6,951 nt of DNA from a bacterium. GTDB lineage: Bacteria > Fidelibacterota > Marinisomatia > Marinisomatales > JAHJCW01. A model generated the notes under the pieces. That model had not been told where the DNA came from. It saw nothing but the letters and a program-made list of their open reading frames with translations, and did no database searches. Of the stretch, positions 1 to 6,200 are shown piece by piece. Every line of letters begins with the position of its first letter. Position 1 is the first letter of the stretch. Position numbers and translations under genes: made by a program. The stretch lies in assembly GCA_018812885.1 (NCBI GenBank), contig JAHJCW010000178.1, positions 1-6,951 on the forward strand, read 5' to 3'.

Positions 1-46
1 GAAGTTTGAAACTAGCTATTCGGATATTACCGAATTTTGCAATCAT
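1..46 (-). CDS. Possible start of a further gene (partial, runs off left edge)
   Basis: An ATG at 44-46, 15 bp after the wzz-like stop, opens a frame of 15 codons (beginning M-I-A-K-F-G-N-I-R-I-A) that reaches the window edge without a stop. The short distance and the fact that polysaccharide operons usually continue past wza/wzz support it. No good ribosome binding site is visible upstream of the ATG, and 15 open codons can occur by chance. I do not recognise the product. Confidence 0.27.
   Translation of the reverse strand, partial: MIAKFGNIRIASFKL
18..35. repeat. Short perfect inverted repeat (6-bp arms, 6-nt loop)
   Basis: ATTCGG and CCGAAT flank a 6-nt AT-only loop, starting 27 bp downstream of the wzz-like stop codon. 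On the plus strand the right arm runs into TTT; on the minus strand, where the genes are, no T run follows. It is therefore a poor terminator for this operon and may be chance or part of the next coding region. Confidence 0.4.
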
Positions 47-61
47 AATGTATTAAAAGAA

Positions 62-1159
62 TTATTTTTGATACACAGATTCTTTAATAATTGCATAGGT
101 AACTGCAAATATTGACGATAATAAAAAGACAAGTATAACAATTGTCGCTCTCTTTGGTTTAGCTTTTAATTCGGGTCTAATGGCTTTATCCAGTACTTGC
201 AATGTGGGAATATTTTTTGCTTCTTCAAATTTCTGTTGCTCGTACATTGGTCCTAAATATTCAATCAGCCGAGTATAATATTCTATTTGTCTTTGCATTT
301 TTAATAATTTAAGTTGCAAGTTAGGTACTTCAGAAAAATTAGGCATTAATGATTCTACACTGTTTTGACTGGTAAATTCTTTATACTTACTCTTCAAGCT
401 TTGTAGTTCGAATTTCAACAAATTTACTGTTGGATTATTAGTGCCAAACGATTTTTGGGCAACTTCTAATTCAACTTCCTTTTGTATAATTGCACTCTTC
501 ATAAATGCGGCTTGTTCGACTCCTGCCGTTACCTGATCACCAAGGCTTAAGATTCCTTTTGATTTCATAAAATCAGCAAGATTTTGACTTATGAATTCTA
601 AACTATCCATTATACTATTTACTCGCGTCTCCATAAATATTCTATTATTTCGAGCATTTGAAACACTTAATTCAATATTTAATGAATCCAGACAATAAAT
701 CATATAATTTGTAATATCAGCAACTAAATCTTGATCTTTGTCAATAATCGAAATGACTACCTGGTTTTCATCTCCGACTTCAAAATAAATATACTTATCA
801 AGTTTCTCTAGTGCCAGTTCCTCATTTTTACTTTTATAGTGCTGCACTAAATTAAATTTTCTTATAACTGATTCCCTTAATGATCTACTTTTAATTATCG
901 CAAGATATCTGAATACATTACCATCACCACCCATGACACCACCTAAACCTAAATTTCCCAAAATATTTGTCATTGGACTAATCGCTGTATCGCTCGAACC
1001 AGGTGATAAAACTACCGCCTGAGCTTTATACCATTTAGGTAACAATAAACTTATTCCGATTGATAACGATGTAACAATAAATACAAATAAAACTATTTTT
1101 GTTTTCCATTTCCAAATAATTTTACCTATAGCCTCTAAATCAATTTCTTTTTGATCCAT
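62..1159 (-). CDS. Wzz-like chain-length determinant / polysaccharide co-polymerase
   Basis: This 365-residue inner-membrane protein has the polysaccharide co-polymerase layout. It has a short cytoplasmic N-terminus with W-K-W-K (16-19), a first membrane helix at about 21-40, and then P-K-W-Y-K-A-Q-A-V-V, the usual entry to the periplasmic Wzz domain. A glycine-rich stretch follows at about 68-80, then long helical, coiled-coil-prone segments at about 160-235 and 245-315. The tail carries L-D-K-A-I-R-P-E-L-K-A-K-P-K-R (323-337), the Pro-rich motif preceding the second membrane helix at about 338-358. There is no Walker motif or tyrosine-kinase domain after the second helix, so it is not a fused BY-kinase; any kinase partner would be a separate gene. 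It probably sets polymer length and contacts the Wza-like protein encoded 40 bp upstream. The ATG at 1159 has a strong TAGGAG 5 nt upstream. It could belong to either a Wzx/Wzy or an ABC-type export pathway. Confidence 0.92.
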   Translation of the reverse strand: MDQKEIDLEAIGKIIWKWKTKIVLFVFIVTSLSIGISLLLPKWYKAQAVVLSPGSSDTAISPMTNILGNLGLGGVMGGDGNVFRYLAIIKSRSLRESVIRKFNLVQHYKSKNEELALEKLDKYIYFEVGDENQVVISIIDKDQDLVADITNYMIYCLDSLNIELSVSNARNNRIFMETRVNSIMDSLEFISQNLADFMKSKGILSLGDQVTAGVEQAAFMKSAIIQKEVELEVAQKSFGTNNPTVNLLKFELQSLKSKYKEFTSQNSVESLMPNFSEVPNLQLKLLKMQRQIEYYTRLIEYLGPMYEQQKFEEAKNIPTLQVLDKAIRPELKAKPKRATIVILVFLLSSIFAVTYAIIKESVYQK

Positions 1160-1164
1160 TTTTT

Positions 1165-1169
1165 CTCCT
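1165..1169 (-). promoter_or_regulatory. Ribosome binding site of the wzz-like gene
   Basis: AGGAG on the coding strand lies 5 nt before the ATG at 1159. It is the strongest Shine-Dalgarno match in the window and fixes this start. Confidence 0.75.
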
Positions 1170-1199
1170 AATTACAATAAGTTCGCACGTGATAATGGA

Positions 1200-2249
1200 C
1201 TATTTCCCTTGAGCAATGATATATGCTATATATGTTGATGAAGCAATCGAAGTAATCGAAGCAAGTACACTAATTACCCCATCACCACCTACAATTTGAT
1301 ATAGCATACTTGGTGGCACCTCAATCATATCACCGGGTTGGACAACTTCATCAATAGCACGTTTAATTTGTTCTCCGTTTGATCGATAAATTTTAGTTTT
1401 ATGAATATTCCCCGATCTAAAACTTGACCCTTGCTCCTTTGTACCGCCTGCTAATGCAATATAATCACGTGCAGTATAACCGGGAAAATATGTAAATGAA
1501 TTTCCACTATTACCCCTATTTACGAACCCATAAACAATCACTTGATGATTATTATATGCTCCTGAAAATATATCCATCGATTTTGCATATTCACTAAACG
1601 GGACAAAGATTACATCACCATCTTTTAACGAGATATTTTGCGAAGGGTCATTGCCTGAAAGATACTCTTTTAACTTAACTTCAATCGTCTTTTCGCCTCT
1701 AATAATTCTAATAATATCAGGATGTGCAAACTTCTGAACTCCACCACCCTTCTCAATAGCGTCAAACACTTTATCAACTGGAGTTACGTAAATATATCCA
1801 GGTGAATGGATAGCTCCTAAAATTTGGATTTTAAATCTTCTGATATCCATTAATGTAACATTTACAACACTATTTCGAAGTGCAGTTTCCACAATATAAT
1901 CACTGATTTTGATTTTTGCTTCTGATAGAGAGATTCCGCTAACATTTAATATACCCACTGATGGGATCATTATCTCTCCTGCAGGATTTATTCTAATTGG
2001 CAAAGATGTATTAACGGCAGATATTATATTAACTCCGAGTAGGTCACCGGGTCCTAAAATATACGTGTCAGGGTCAATAGGCATCTCAATCGGTGTATAA
2101 GTTAAATTTTCTATACTTGTTAAATCCATATCTTGATTTAGCTGCATAGAGTTCTTATTAATATCAACCGATTCTTGAGAAAATATACTGTTAATATTTT
2201 GTGCATAAACGAATGATAATATTAATATTGTGATGACTATCTTTTTCAT
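1200..2249 (-). CDS. Wza-like polysaccharide export protein (poly-export plus two SLBB-type domains)
   Basis: This 349-residue exported protein starts with a signal peptide (MKK, hydrophobic residues 4-15, probable cleavage near V-Y-A at 14-16). A linker of about 45 residues follows. The polysaccharide export domain begins with Y-I-L-G-P-G-D-L-L-G-V (about 63-73) and contains R-I-N-P-A-G-E-I-M-I-P-S-V-G. Two SLBB-like beta-grasp units follow, at about 139-217 (I-L-G-A-I-H-S-P-G-Y, ending D-G-D-V-I-F-V-P) and 236-313 (V-Y-G-F-V-N-R-G, ending P-G-D-M-I-E-V-P-P). A hydrophobic stretch at about 323-346 could be the C-terminal helix that in Wza-type proteins crosses the outer membrane. There is no Cys near the signal peptide, so no lipobox, unlike classical Wza. 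The expected role is the outer-membrane or periplasmic conduit for polysaccharide, working with the Wzz-like protein encoded next. The start at 2249 is supported by AAGGA 6 nt upstream. A specific name (Wza, KpsD, GumB, EpsA) cannot be chosen safely. Confidence 0.9.
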   Translation of the reverse strand: MKKIVITILILSFVYAQNINSIFSQESVDINKNSMQLNQDMDLTSIENLTYTPIEMPIDPDTYILGPGDLLGVNIISAVNTSLPIRINPAGEIMIPSVGILNVSGISLSEAKIKISDYIVETALRNSVVNVTLMDIRRFKIQILGAIHSPGYIYVTPVDKVFDAIEKGGGVQKFAHPDIIRIIRGEKTIEVKLKEYLSGNDPSQNISLKDGDVIFVPFSEYAKSMDIFSGAYNNHQVIVYGFVNRGNSGNSFTYFPGYTARDYIALAGGTKEQGSSFRSGNIHKTKIYRSNGEQIKRAIDEVVQPGDMIEVPPSMLYQIVGGDGVISVLASITSIASSTYIAYIIAQGK

Positions 2250-2250
2250 T

Positions 2251-2270
2251 ATAATTCCTTATAATTCCTT
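2251..2270 (-). repeat. Tandem 10-bp duplication carrying two Shine-Dalgarno sequences before the wza-like gene
   Basis: The unit AAGGAATTAT (coding strand) occurs twice with no spacer. The upstream copy encodes the last residues K-E-L and the first base of the stop codon of rfbB. The downstream copy puts AAGGA (2256-2260) 6 nt before the ATG of the wza-like gene, an ideal distance. The other AAGGA is 16 nt from the ATG and probably too far to act directly. Confidence 0.85.
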
Positions 2271-3266
2271 GTAATGCTTTTTATAATATTTTAAATATTC
2301 TCCTGATTTTAAAGGTTTCCACCAATCACCATTTTGTTTGTACCAGTCAATTGTAAATTTCATAGCTTTGTGGAAATCATGTTTCGGTCGCCAGCCGATG
2401 TTCGTAAGCTTTTCACAATTTAGTGAGTAACGCCTATCATGACCTAATCTATCTCGAATAAATTGTTTAAGCGATTCAGGTTTATTAGTTTCTTTCAAAA
2501 TTAGGTCTGTAATCTGTATATTTGTTAATTCGTTTCCTCCGCCAATGTTATATATTTCACCAACCTTACCAGAATCGATAATGTATTGAATTGCCTCACA
2601 ATGATCATCAACATACAACCAATCACGTACATTTTTGCCATCACCATAAACCGGCAGTTTTTTATCTTCAATAGCGTTTGTAACAAATAGTGGAATTAAT
2701 TTTTCTGGAAACTGATAAGGACCATAATTATTGCTGGCTCTAGTAATTATAACGGGTAGATCATAGGTCGCGAAATATGAATAAGCTAATCTATCGGCGC
2801 CGGCTTTACTTGCAGAATAGGGATTCCTCGGCATTAATGCATCGGTTTCCGAAAAGCTTCCCTTTTCAATGCTGCCATAAACCTCGTCTGTGCTTATTTG
2901 TATAAATCGTTCTAACCCGAATTCTCTTGCAGTTTCCAATAGATTAAATGCACCAAATATATCTGTTTGTATAAAATCATCAGGTTCCCCTAGTGAACGG
3001 TCAACATGAGTTTCCGCAGCAAAATTAATTAGGTAATCCGGTTTATGCTTTTTAAATATCTCTTTTACAATTTTAGAATCACAAATATCACCCTGATAAA
3101 AAAAGTATCTCTCACTATTATTAAATTCAGCAAGATTTTTAAGATTACCGGCATAAGTGAGTTTATCCAAATTAATAATAACTGCGGAATCATCATGATT
3201 GAAAATATAGCGAATAAAATTCGAACCTATAAATCCACAACCTCCGGTAATAAAATATTTTTTCAT
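2259..3266 (-). CDS. rfbB: dTDP-glucose 4,6-dehydratase
   Basis: This 335-residue protein of the extended short-chain dehydrogenase family catalyses NAD+-dependent conversion of dTDP-glucose to dTDP-4-keto-6-deoxyglucose. The N-terminal G-G-C-G-F-I-G (8-14) binds NAD+. L-D-K-L-T-Y-A-G-N-L (33-42) and A-A-E-T-H-V-D-R-S (83-91) are hallmark RfbB segments. The active site is S-T-D-E-V-Y-G with Thr126, Asp127 and Glu128, plus the Y-x-x-x-K pair Tyr150/Lys154. R-A-S-N-N-Y-G-P-Y-Q-F-P-E-K and D-G-K-N-V-R-D-W-L-Y-V-D-D-H follow in the substrate-binding part. The T-D-E triad separates it from simple epimerases. It starts at ATG 3266, 9 bp after rfbC, with TAGGA at 3274-3278. RfbB supplies the substrate of RfbC; rfbA and rfbD, needed for complete dTDP-rhamnose synthesis, are not in the window. 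Confidence 0.96.
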   Translation of the reverse strand: MKKYFITGGCGFIGSNFIRYIFNHDDSAVIINLDKLTYAGNLKNLAEFNNSERYFFYQGDICDSKIVKEIFKKHKPDYLINFAAETHVDRSLGEPDDFIQTDIFGAFNLLETAREFGLERFIQISTDEVYGSIEKGSFSETDALMPRNPYSASKAGADRLAYSYFATYDLPVIITRASNNYGPYQFPEKLIPLFVTNAIEDKKLPVYGDGKNVRDWLYVDDHCEAIQYIIDSGKVGEIYNIGGGNELTNIQITDLILKETNKPESLKQFIRDRLGHDRRYSLNCEKLTNIGWRPKHDFHKAMKFTIDWYKQNGDWWKPLKSGEYLKYYKKHYKEL

Positions 3267-3273
3267 TAATAAT

Positions 3274-3278
3274 TCCTA
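3274..3278 (-). promoter_or_regulatory. Ribosome binding site of rfbB, sharing the rfbC stop codon
   Basis: TAGGA on the coding strand lies 7 nt before the rfbB ATG. Its TAG is the stop codon of rfbC, so a ribosome ending rfbC sits on the site that starts rfbB, which favours translational coupling. Confidence 0.7.
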
Positions 3279-3836
3279 AAATTTTGGCAATATATTTTCA
3301 TTAATAAGTTGCAAAGTTGGTAGTCTTTTATCCTTTTCTGATAAAATTGGATATATAACCGGCCATTGAATGTTTAAATCTTTATCACTCCATAGCAAAC
3401 CATATTCATCTTCTGGATGATAAATCTCAGTACACTTATATTGGAATATAACTGTTTCCGATAAAACTACATAACCATGTGCGAAACCTTCCGGTAGATA
3501 CATAATTTTATTATTTTTATCAGATAGATGAACTCCCTCATATTTTCTAAATGTAGGCGAACCCCGTCTAATATCTACGGCAACATCAAAAACCTCGCCT
3601 TGAATAACACGCACTAATTTGCCCTGTTGATATTTTAATTGATAATGCAGACCTCTTAGTGTCCCTTTTTTTGAATAGGATTGGTTGTCTTGTAAAAATT
3701 TAGTAGGTAATCCTAACTTTTTAAAATCGTTTGCATTGTAACTTTCAAAAAAATATCCTCTGTCATCTTTATAAATTTGAGGTGTCATGATTTTTATTCC
3801 AGAAATTATTGAATCTGTAATATGACTTATAATCAT
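3276..3836 (-). CDS. rfbC: dTDP-4-dehydrorhamnose 3,5-epimerase
   Basis: This 186-residue cupin-fold protein has the full RmlC pattern. D-D-R-G-Y-F-F-E-S lies near residues 24-32. L-R-G-L-H-Y-Q contains the catalytic His at 64, and V-F-D-V-A-V-D-I-R-R-G-S-P-T-F lies at about 82-96. P-E-G-F-A-H-G-Y follows at 115-122, then Tyr133 as the likely catalytic acid, then P-E-D-E-Y-G with W149. It converts dTDP-4-keto-6-deoxyglucose, the product of RfbB, to dTDP-4-keto-rhamnose by epimerising C3 and C5 in the cytoplasm. The ATG at 3836 lies inside the ATGA overlap with the ugd stop; an AGGA within the ugd 3' end at 3847-3850 can serve as its ribosome binding site, so translational coupling is likely. 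The TAG stop is part of the binding site for rfbB. C3-only or C5-only epimerase relatives cannot be wholly excluded from sequence alone. Confidence 0.95.
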   Translation of the reverse strand: MIISHITDSIISGIKIMTPQIYKDDRGYFFESYNANDFKKLGLPTKFLQDNQSYSKKGTLRGLHYQLKYQQGKLVRVIQGEVFDVAVDIRRGSPTFRKYEGVHLSDKNNKIMYLPEGFAHGYVVLSETVIFQYKCTEIYHPEDEYGLLWSDKDLNIQWPVIYPILSEKDKRLPTLQLINENILPKF

Positions 3837-5149
3837 TTCACAGCTTTCCTGCCAACATTGTCAAATTTAAAACCTAAACTAGTTAAATCTTTTATACTTA
3901 ATACATTCCGAGTATCTAATATTATTGGTGTTTTTACTAATTGTTTTAGCTCAACTAAATCTAATCCTCTGAACTCATGCCATTCCGTCATTATAACAAC
4001 GGCATCTGTATCTTTAACAGCTGTTTGCCAACTAGTACTATACTCAATATCCGGAAAATGCTTTTTAATATTTTGGATAGCAACAGGATCATAAGCTTTA
4101 ACTGTTCCGTTTTTTTCTATAATACTCTGAATCATTTCAATGGAAGCTGATTCCCTAACATCATCTGTCATCTGTTTAAAACTTAAACCTAATACCGCTA
4201 TTGTTTTACCTTTTATAGCATTTCCCATCAAATTGAATAACTTATCAATCATCCGTTCCTTTTGTCTATTATTCGTTACAATTGCTGCTGCAACTGTATT
4301 CATTGGTTCGTTTAATTCTTTAGATAATGACAATAGAGCTTTAGTATCTTTTGGGAAGCAAGAACCGCCAAATCCCGGTCCCGGATGAAGAAACTTTGGA
4401 CTAATTCTACCATCGTTCCCCATCGCTTTCGCGACGATATGAACATCAGCTCCTACTGCTTCGCACACATTAGCTATTTCATTTATATAGCTTATTTTCA
4501 ATGCCAAAAATGCATTACTTGCATATTTAATCATTTCAGCAGTCGGAACATTTGTAAAAACAATAGGAGTATCATTTATAAATAGAGGACGATACACATC
4601 CTGCATAATCTGAAATGCTTTTTGACTATTCGTGCCCAAAACAATCCTGTTTGGTATTAAAAAATCCTGAACGGCAGCTCCCTCCCTTAAAAATTCAGGG
4701 TTTGACACATAGTCAAATTCTACATCTTTCTTTTTAAATTTATTAATAAGAGAAATGATTTTTGCTCCGGTACCGATAGGTACAGTACTTTTTGTACATA
4801 TAATTTTGTACGAGTTGAGATTTTTCCCAATCATTTCCGCTACGGAAAATACTGCGGATAAATCGGCTTCACCATTTTTACCTTCTGGGGTTCCCACACC
4901 GATGAAAATTACTTCTGAATCTCTTATCGCTTTTGATACATCAACGGTAAATGAGAGTCTATTACTTTTAACATTCCTATCTACAACTTCTTTTAAACCC
5001 GGTTCAAAAATTGGAATTTTACCGGTTTGCAGTAAGCTAATTTTTGATTCGTCAATATCTGCACAGACAACCTGATTTCCAAAATCAGATAATCCGGCAC
5101 CGCTCACCAAACCAACATATCCTGTTCCAATTACTGTAATATTCTTCAT
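3833..5149 (-). CDS. ugd: UDP-glucose 6-dehydrogenase (UDP-glucose to UDP-glucuronate)
   Basis: This 438-residue protein matches the UDP-glucose/GDP-mannose dehydrogenase family in length and order of domains. It has an N-terminal NAD-binding Rossmann fold with G-T-G-Y-V-G-L at residues 8-14, a central helical domain with M-I-K-Y-A-S-N-A-F-L-A-L-K (about 206-218), the catalytic loop G-F-G-G-S-C-F-P-K-D with the nucleophile Cys at 264, and a C-terminal UDP-binding domain with S-F-K and T-D-D-V-R-E-S. Lys208, Asn212 and Asp268 sit where the catalytic helpers are expected relative to Cys264. The enzyme oxidises UDP-glucose twice with NAD+, in the cytoplasm. The product UDP-GlcA feeds capsule or exopolysaccharide synthesis, and sometimes decarboxylation or epimerisation. 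The ATG at 5149 has only a weak AAAGA 9 nt upstream. It is the first gene after the 53-bp gap behind tsaD, and its TGA overlaps the rfbC start as ATGA. A related UDP-sugar dehydrogenase (for example on UDP-ManNAc) is less likely, given the Ugd-type catalytic loop. Confidence 0.95.
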   Translation of the reverse strand: MKNITVIGTGYVGLVSGAGLSDFGNQVVCADIDESKISLLQTGKIPIFEPGLKEVVDRNVKSNRLSFTVDVSKAIRDSEVIFIGVGTPEGKNGEADLSAVFSVAEMIGKNLNSYKIICTKSTVPIGTGAKIISLINKFKKKDVEFDYVSNPEFLREGAAVQDFLIPNRIVLGTNSQKAFQIMQDVYRPLFINDTPIVFTNVPTAEMIKYASNAFLALKISYINEIANVCEAVGADVHIVAKAMGNDGRISPKFLHPGPGFGGSCFPKDTKALLSLSKELNEPMNTVAAAIVTNNRQKERMIDKLFNLMGNAIKGKTIAVLGLSFKQMTDDVRESASIEMIQSIIEKNGTVKAYDPVAIQNIKKHFPDIEYSTSWQTAVKDTDAVVIMTEWHEFRGLDLVELKQLVKTPIILDTRNVLSIKDLTSLGFKFDNVGRKAVK

Positions 5150-5202
5150 ATTTAATATCTTTATTCAGCTGTAAAAGTACTAATTATCGTCTATAAATAA
5201 AA

Positions 5203-6200
5203 TTAAAACGTTTCCATTTTTAAATTTGGTAAAACACCGAAATCTATTTCTGATCGTTCACCATTTTTCAATTTAAGTTCACCAAGGTAAGCAATCATAG
5301 CGGCATTATCGGTGCATAAATCTAAACTCGGGAAAATTACTTTTTTATGTGATAATAAAGAATTTATTCTTTTTCTTAAAACCTTATTAGCTGCAACGCC
5401 ACCCGCAACGACACAAGTATCTATATTATAATATGATGCAGCTCTGCTTAATTTTTTACTTAAAATATCAACAATCGCTTCTTGATAACTGGCAGCTATG
5501 TCATTTAGGGTGATACCATTTTTATTATTATCATAATCATCTATGTAGTATAATAACGCCGTTTTAAGTCCGCTAAAACTGAAATCAAATGAATCTGATT
5601 TTATTAAACCGCGCGGGAATTTGATTACATTGGAATTCCCTCCCTCAGCTAATTTTTCTATGGCAGGTCCACCAGGATATCCAAGTTTCAAGATTCTCGC
5701 CCCCTTATCAAATGCTTCGCCTGCGGCATCGTCTAATGTTTCACCCAATAATTTGTATTTATCAATACCTTCGATTAGCCATAGTTGAGTGTGCCCCCCT
5801 GACACTAACAAACAAATAAACGGAAATTCCAATTCAGGGTCAGCAATAAAATTTGCAAATATATGTGCCTCCAAATGATTAACTGCAACTATTGGGATTG
5901 ACAATCCTTGCGATAAACCTTTTGCAAAACAGATACCTGTTAATAAAGCGCCGGCAAGCCCGGGACCTTGGGTAACTGCGATGCCATCAAGATCATTGAA
6001 TCCAAACTCACTTTTTTCATCGATTTATTTACAACAGTATTGAGTAAATATTCATGTTCCCGTGAGGCAAGTTCCGGAACAACTCCTCCAAACTCTGTAT
6101 GAATTTCTTGAGAACTTATGATACTTGAAACTATTTTGCCATCAATACAAACTGAAGCGGCAGTTTCATCACATGAAGTTTCAATACCAAGAACAATCAA
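5203..6200 (-). CDS. tsaD: TsaD, tRNA N6-adenosine threonylcarbamoyltransferase, interrupted by a frameshift
   Basis: TsaD transfers the threonylcarbamoyl group from threonylcarbamoyl-AMP to A37 of ANN-decoding tRNAs (t6A), in the cytoplasm with TsaB and TsaE. The N-terminal piece reads MIVLGIETSCDETAAS and E-F-G-G-V-V-P-E-L-A-S-R. The rest resumes one frame away with T-Q-G-P-G-L, the metal-binding H-L-E-A-H (residues 109 and 113 of the repaired protein), V-S-G-G-H-T, V-A-G-G-V-A-A-N and C-T-D-N-A-A. As read, the first frame ends at 5940. One extra A in the A6 run at 6012-6017 restores a continuous 332-residue protein, the usual family length. The start is TTG at 6198-6200: two TAA codons lie immediately upstream in frame, the next in-frame Met is residue 61, and an AGGG lies 6 nt before the TTG. 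The TTG overlaps the TGA of the ybbR-like gene. Family assignment is certain; whether the frameshift is real is not. Confidence 0.93.
6012..6017 (-). other. Single-base frameshift site in tsaD (A6 run)
   Basis: On the coding strand the sequence is ATG followed by six A and then GTGAG. Read as it stands, the frame gives M-K-K-V-S-L-D and stops at 5940. Stepping back one base after the second AAA gives M-K-K-S-E-F-G-F-N-D-L-D-G-I-A-V-T-Q-G-P-G, the typical TsaD continuation. The protein change happens exactly at this run, so loss of one A from an A7 is the simplest reading. The run is not in register with a canonical X-XXY-YYZ heptamer, because the zero-frame codons are AAA AAA rather than AAA AAG. 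Confidence 0.88.

Noticed and set aside
1160..1199. Terminator or regulatory hairpin between the wza-like and wzz-like genes
   Set aside because: The 40-bp gap holds only a 6-bp CACGTG palindrome with no loop and no T run on the minus strand, so there is nothing beyond the ribosome binding site.
1909..2100. Plus-strand open frame of 63 codons inside the wza-like gene
   Set aside because: It lies wholly within a well-supported minus-strand gene, has no recognisable domain, and is a shadow of that coding sequence.
3045..3269. Plus-strand open frame of 74 codons antisense to the start of rfbB
   Set aside because: It is antisense to the conserved NAD-binding region of rfbB, and its composition (rich in I, K, N, T) is typical of reverse-strand shadows.
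3822..5075. Several plus-strand open frames (3822-4094, 4140-4388, 4385-4585, 4755-5075) across ugd
   Set aside because: All are antisense to a complete ugd with intact catalytic motifs. Their products are low-complexity and resemble no family.
5183..5188. GATAAT on the minus strand as a -10 promoter element for ugd
   Set aside because: It is one mismatch from TATAAT, but no acceptable -35 hexamer lies 16-18 bp upstream, no Bacteroidota-type TAnnTTTG element is visible, and AT-rich gaps give such hexamers by chance.
5203..5904. Independent short gene starting at a TTG at 5904
   Set aside because: The frame continues upstream with clear TsaD sequence (T-Q-G-P-G-L-A-G-A-L-L). The TTG is an internal Leu codon (residue 100 of the repaired protein), so this is the C-terminal part of tsaD.
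6012..6017. Programmed -1 ribosomal frameshift in tsaD
   Set aside because: The zero-frame codons are ATG AAA AAA GTG, so the slippery heptamer A-AAA-AAG is out of register. I did not identify a stimulatory hairpin or upstream Shine-Dalgarno element, and programmed frameshifting is not a known feature of tsaD.
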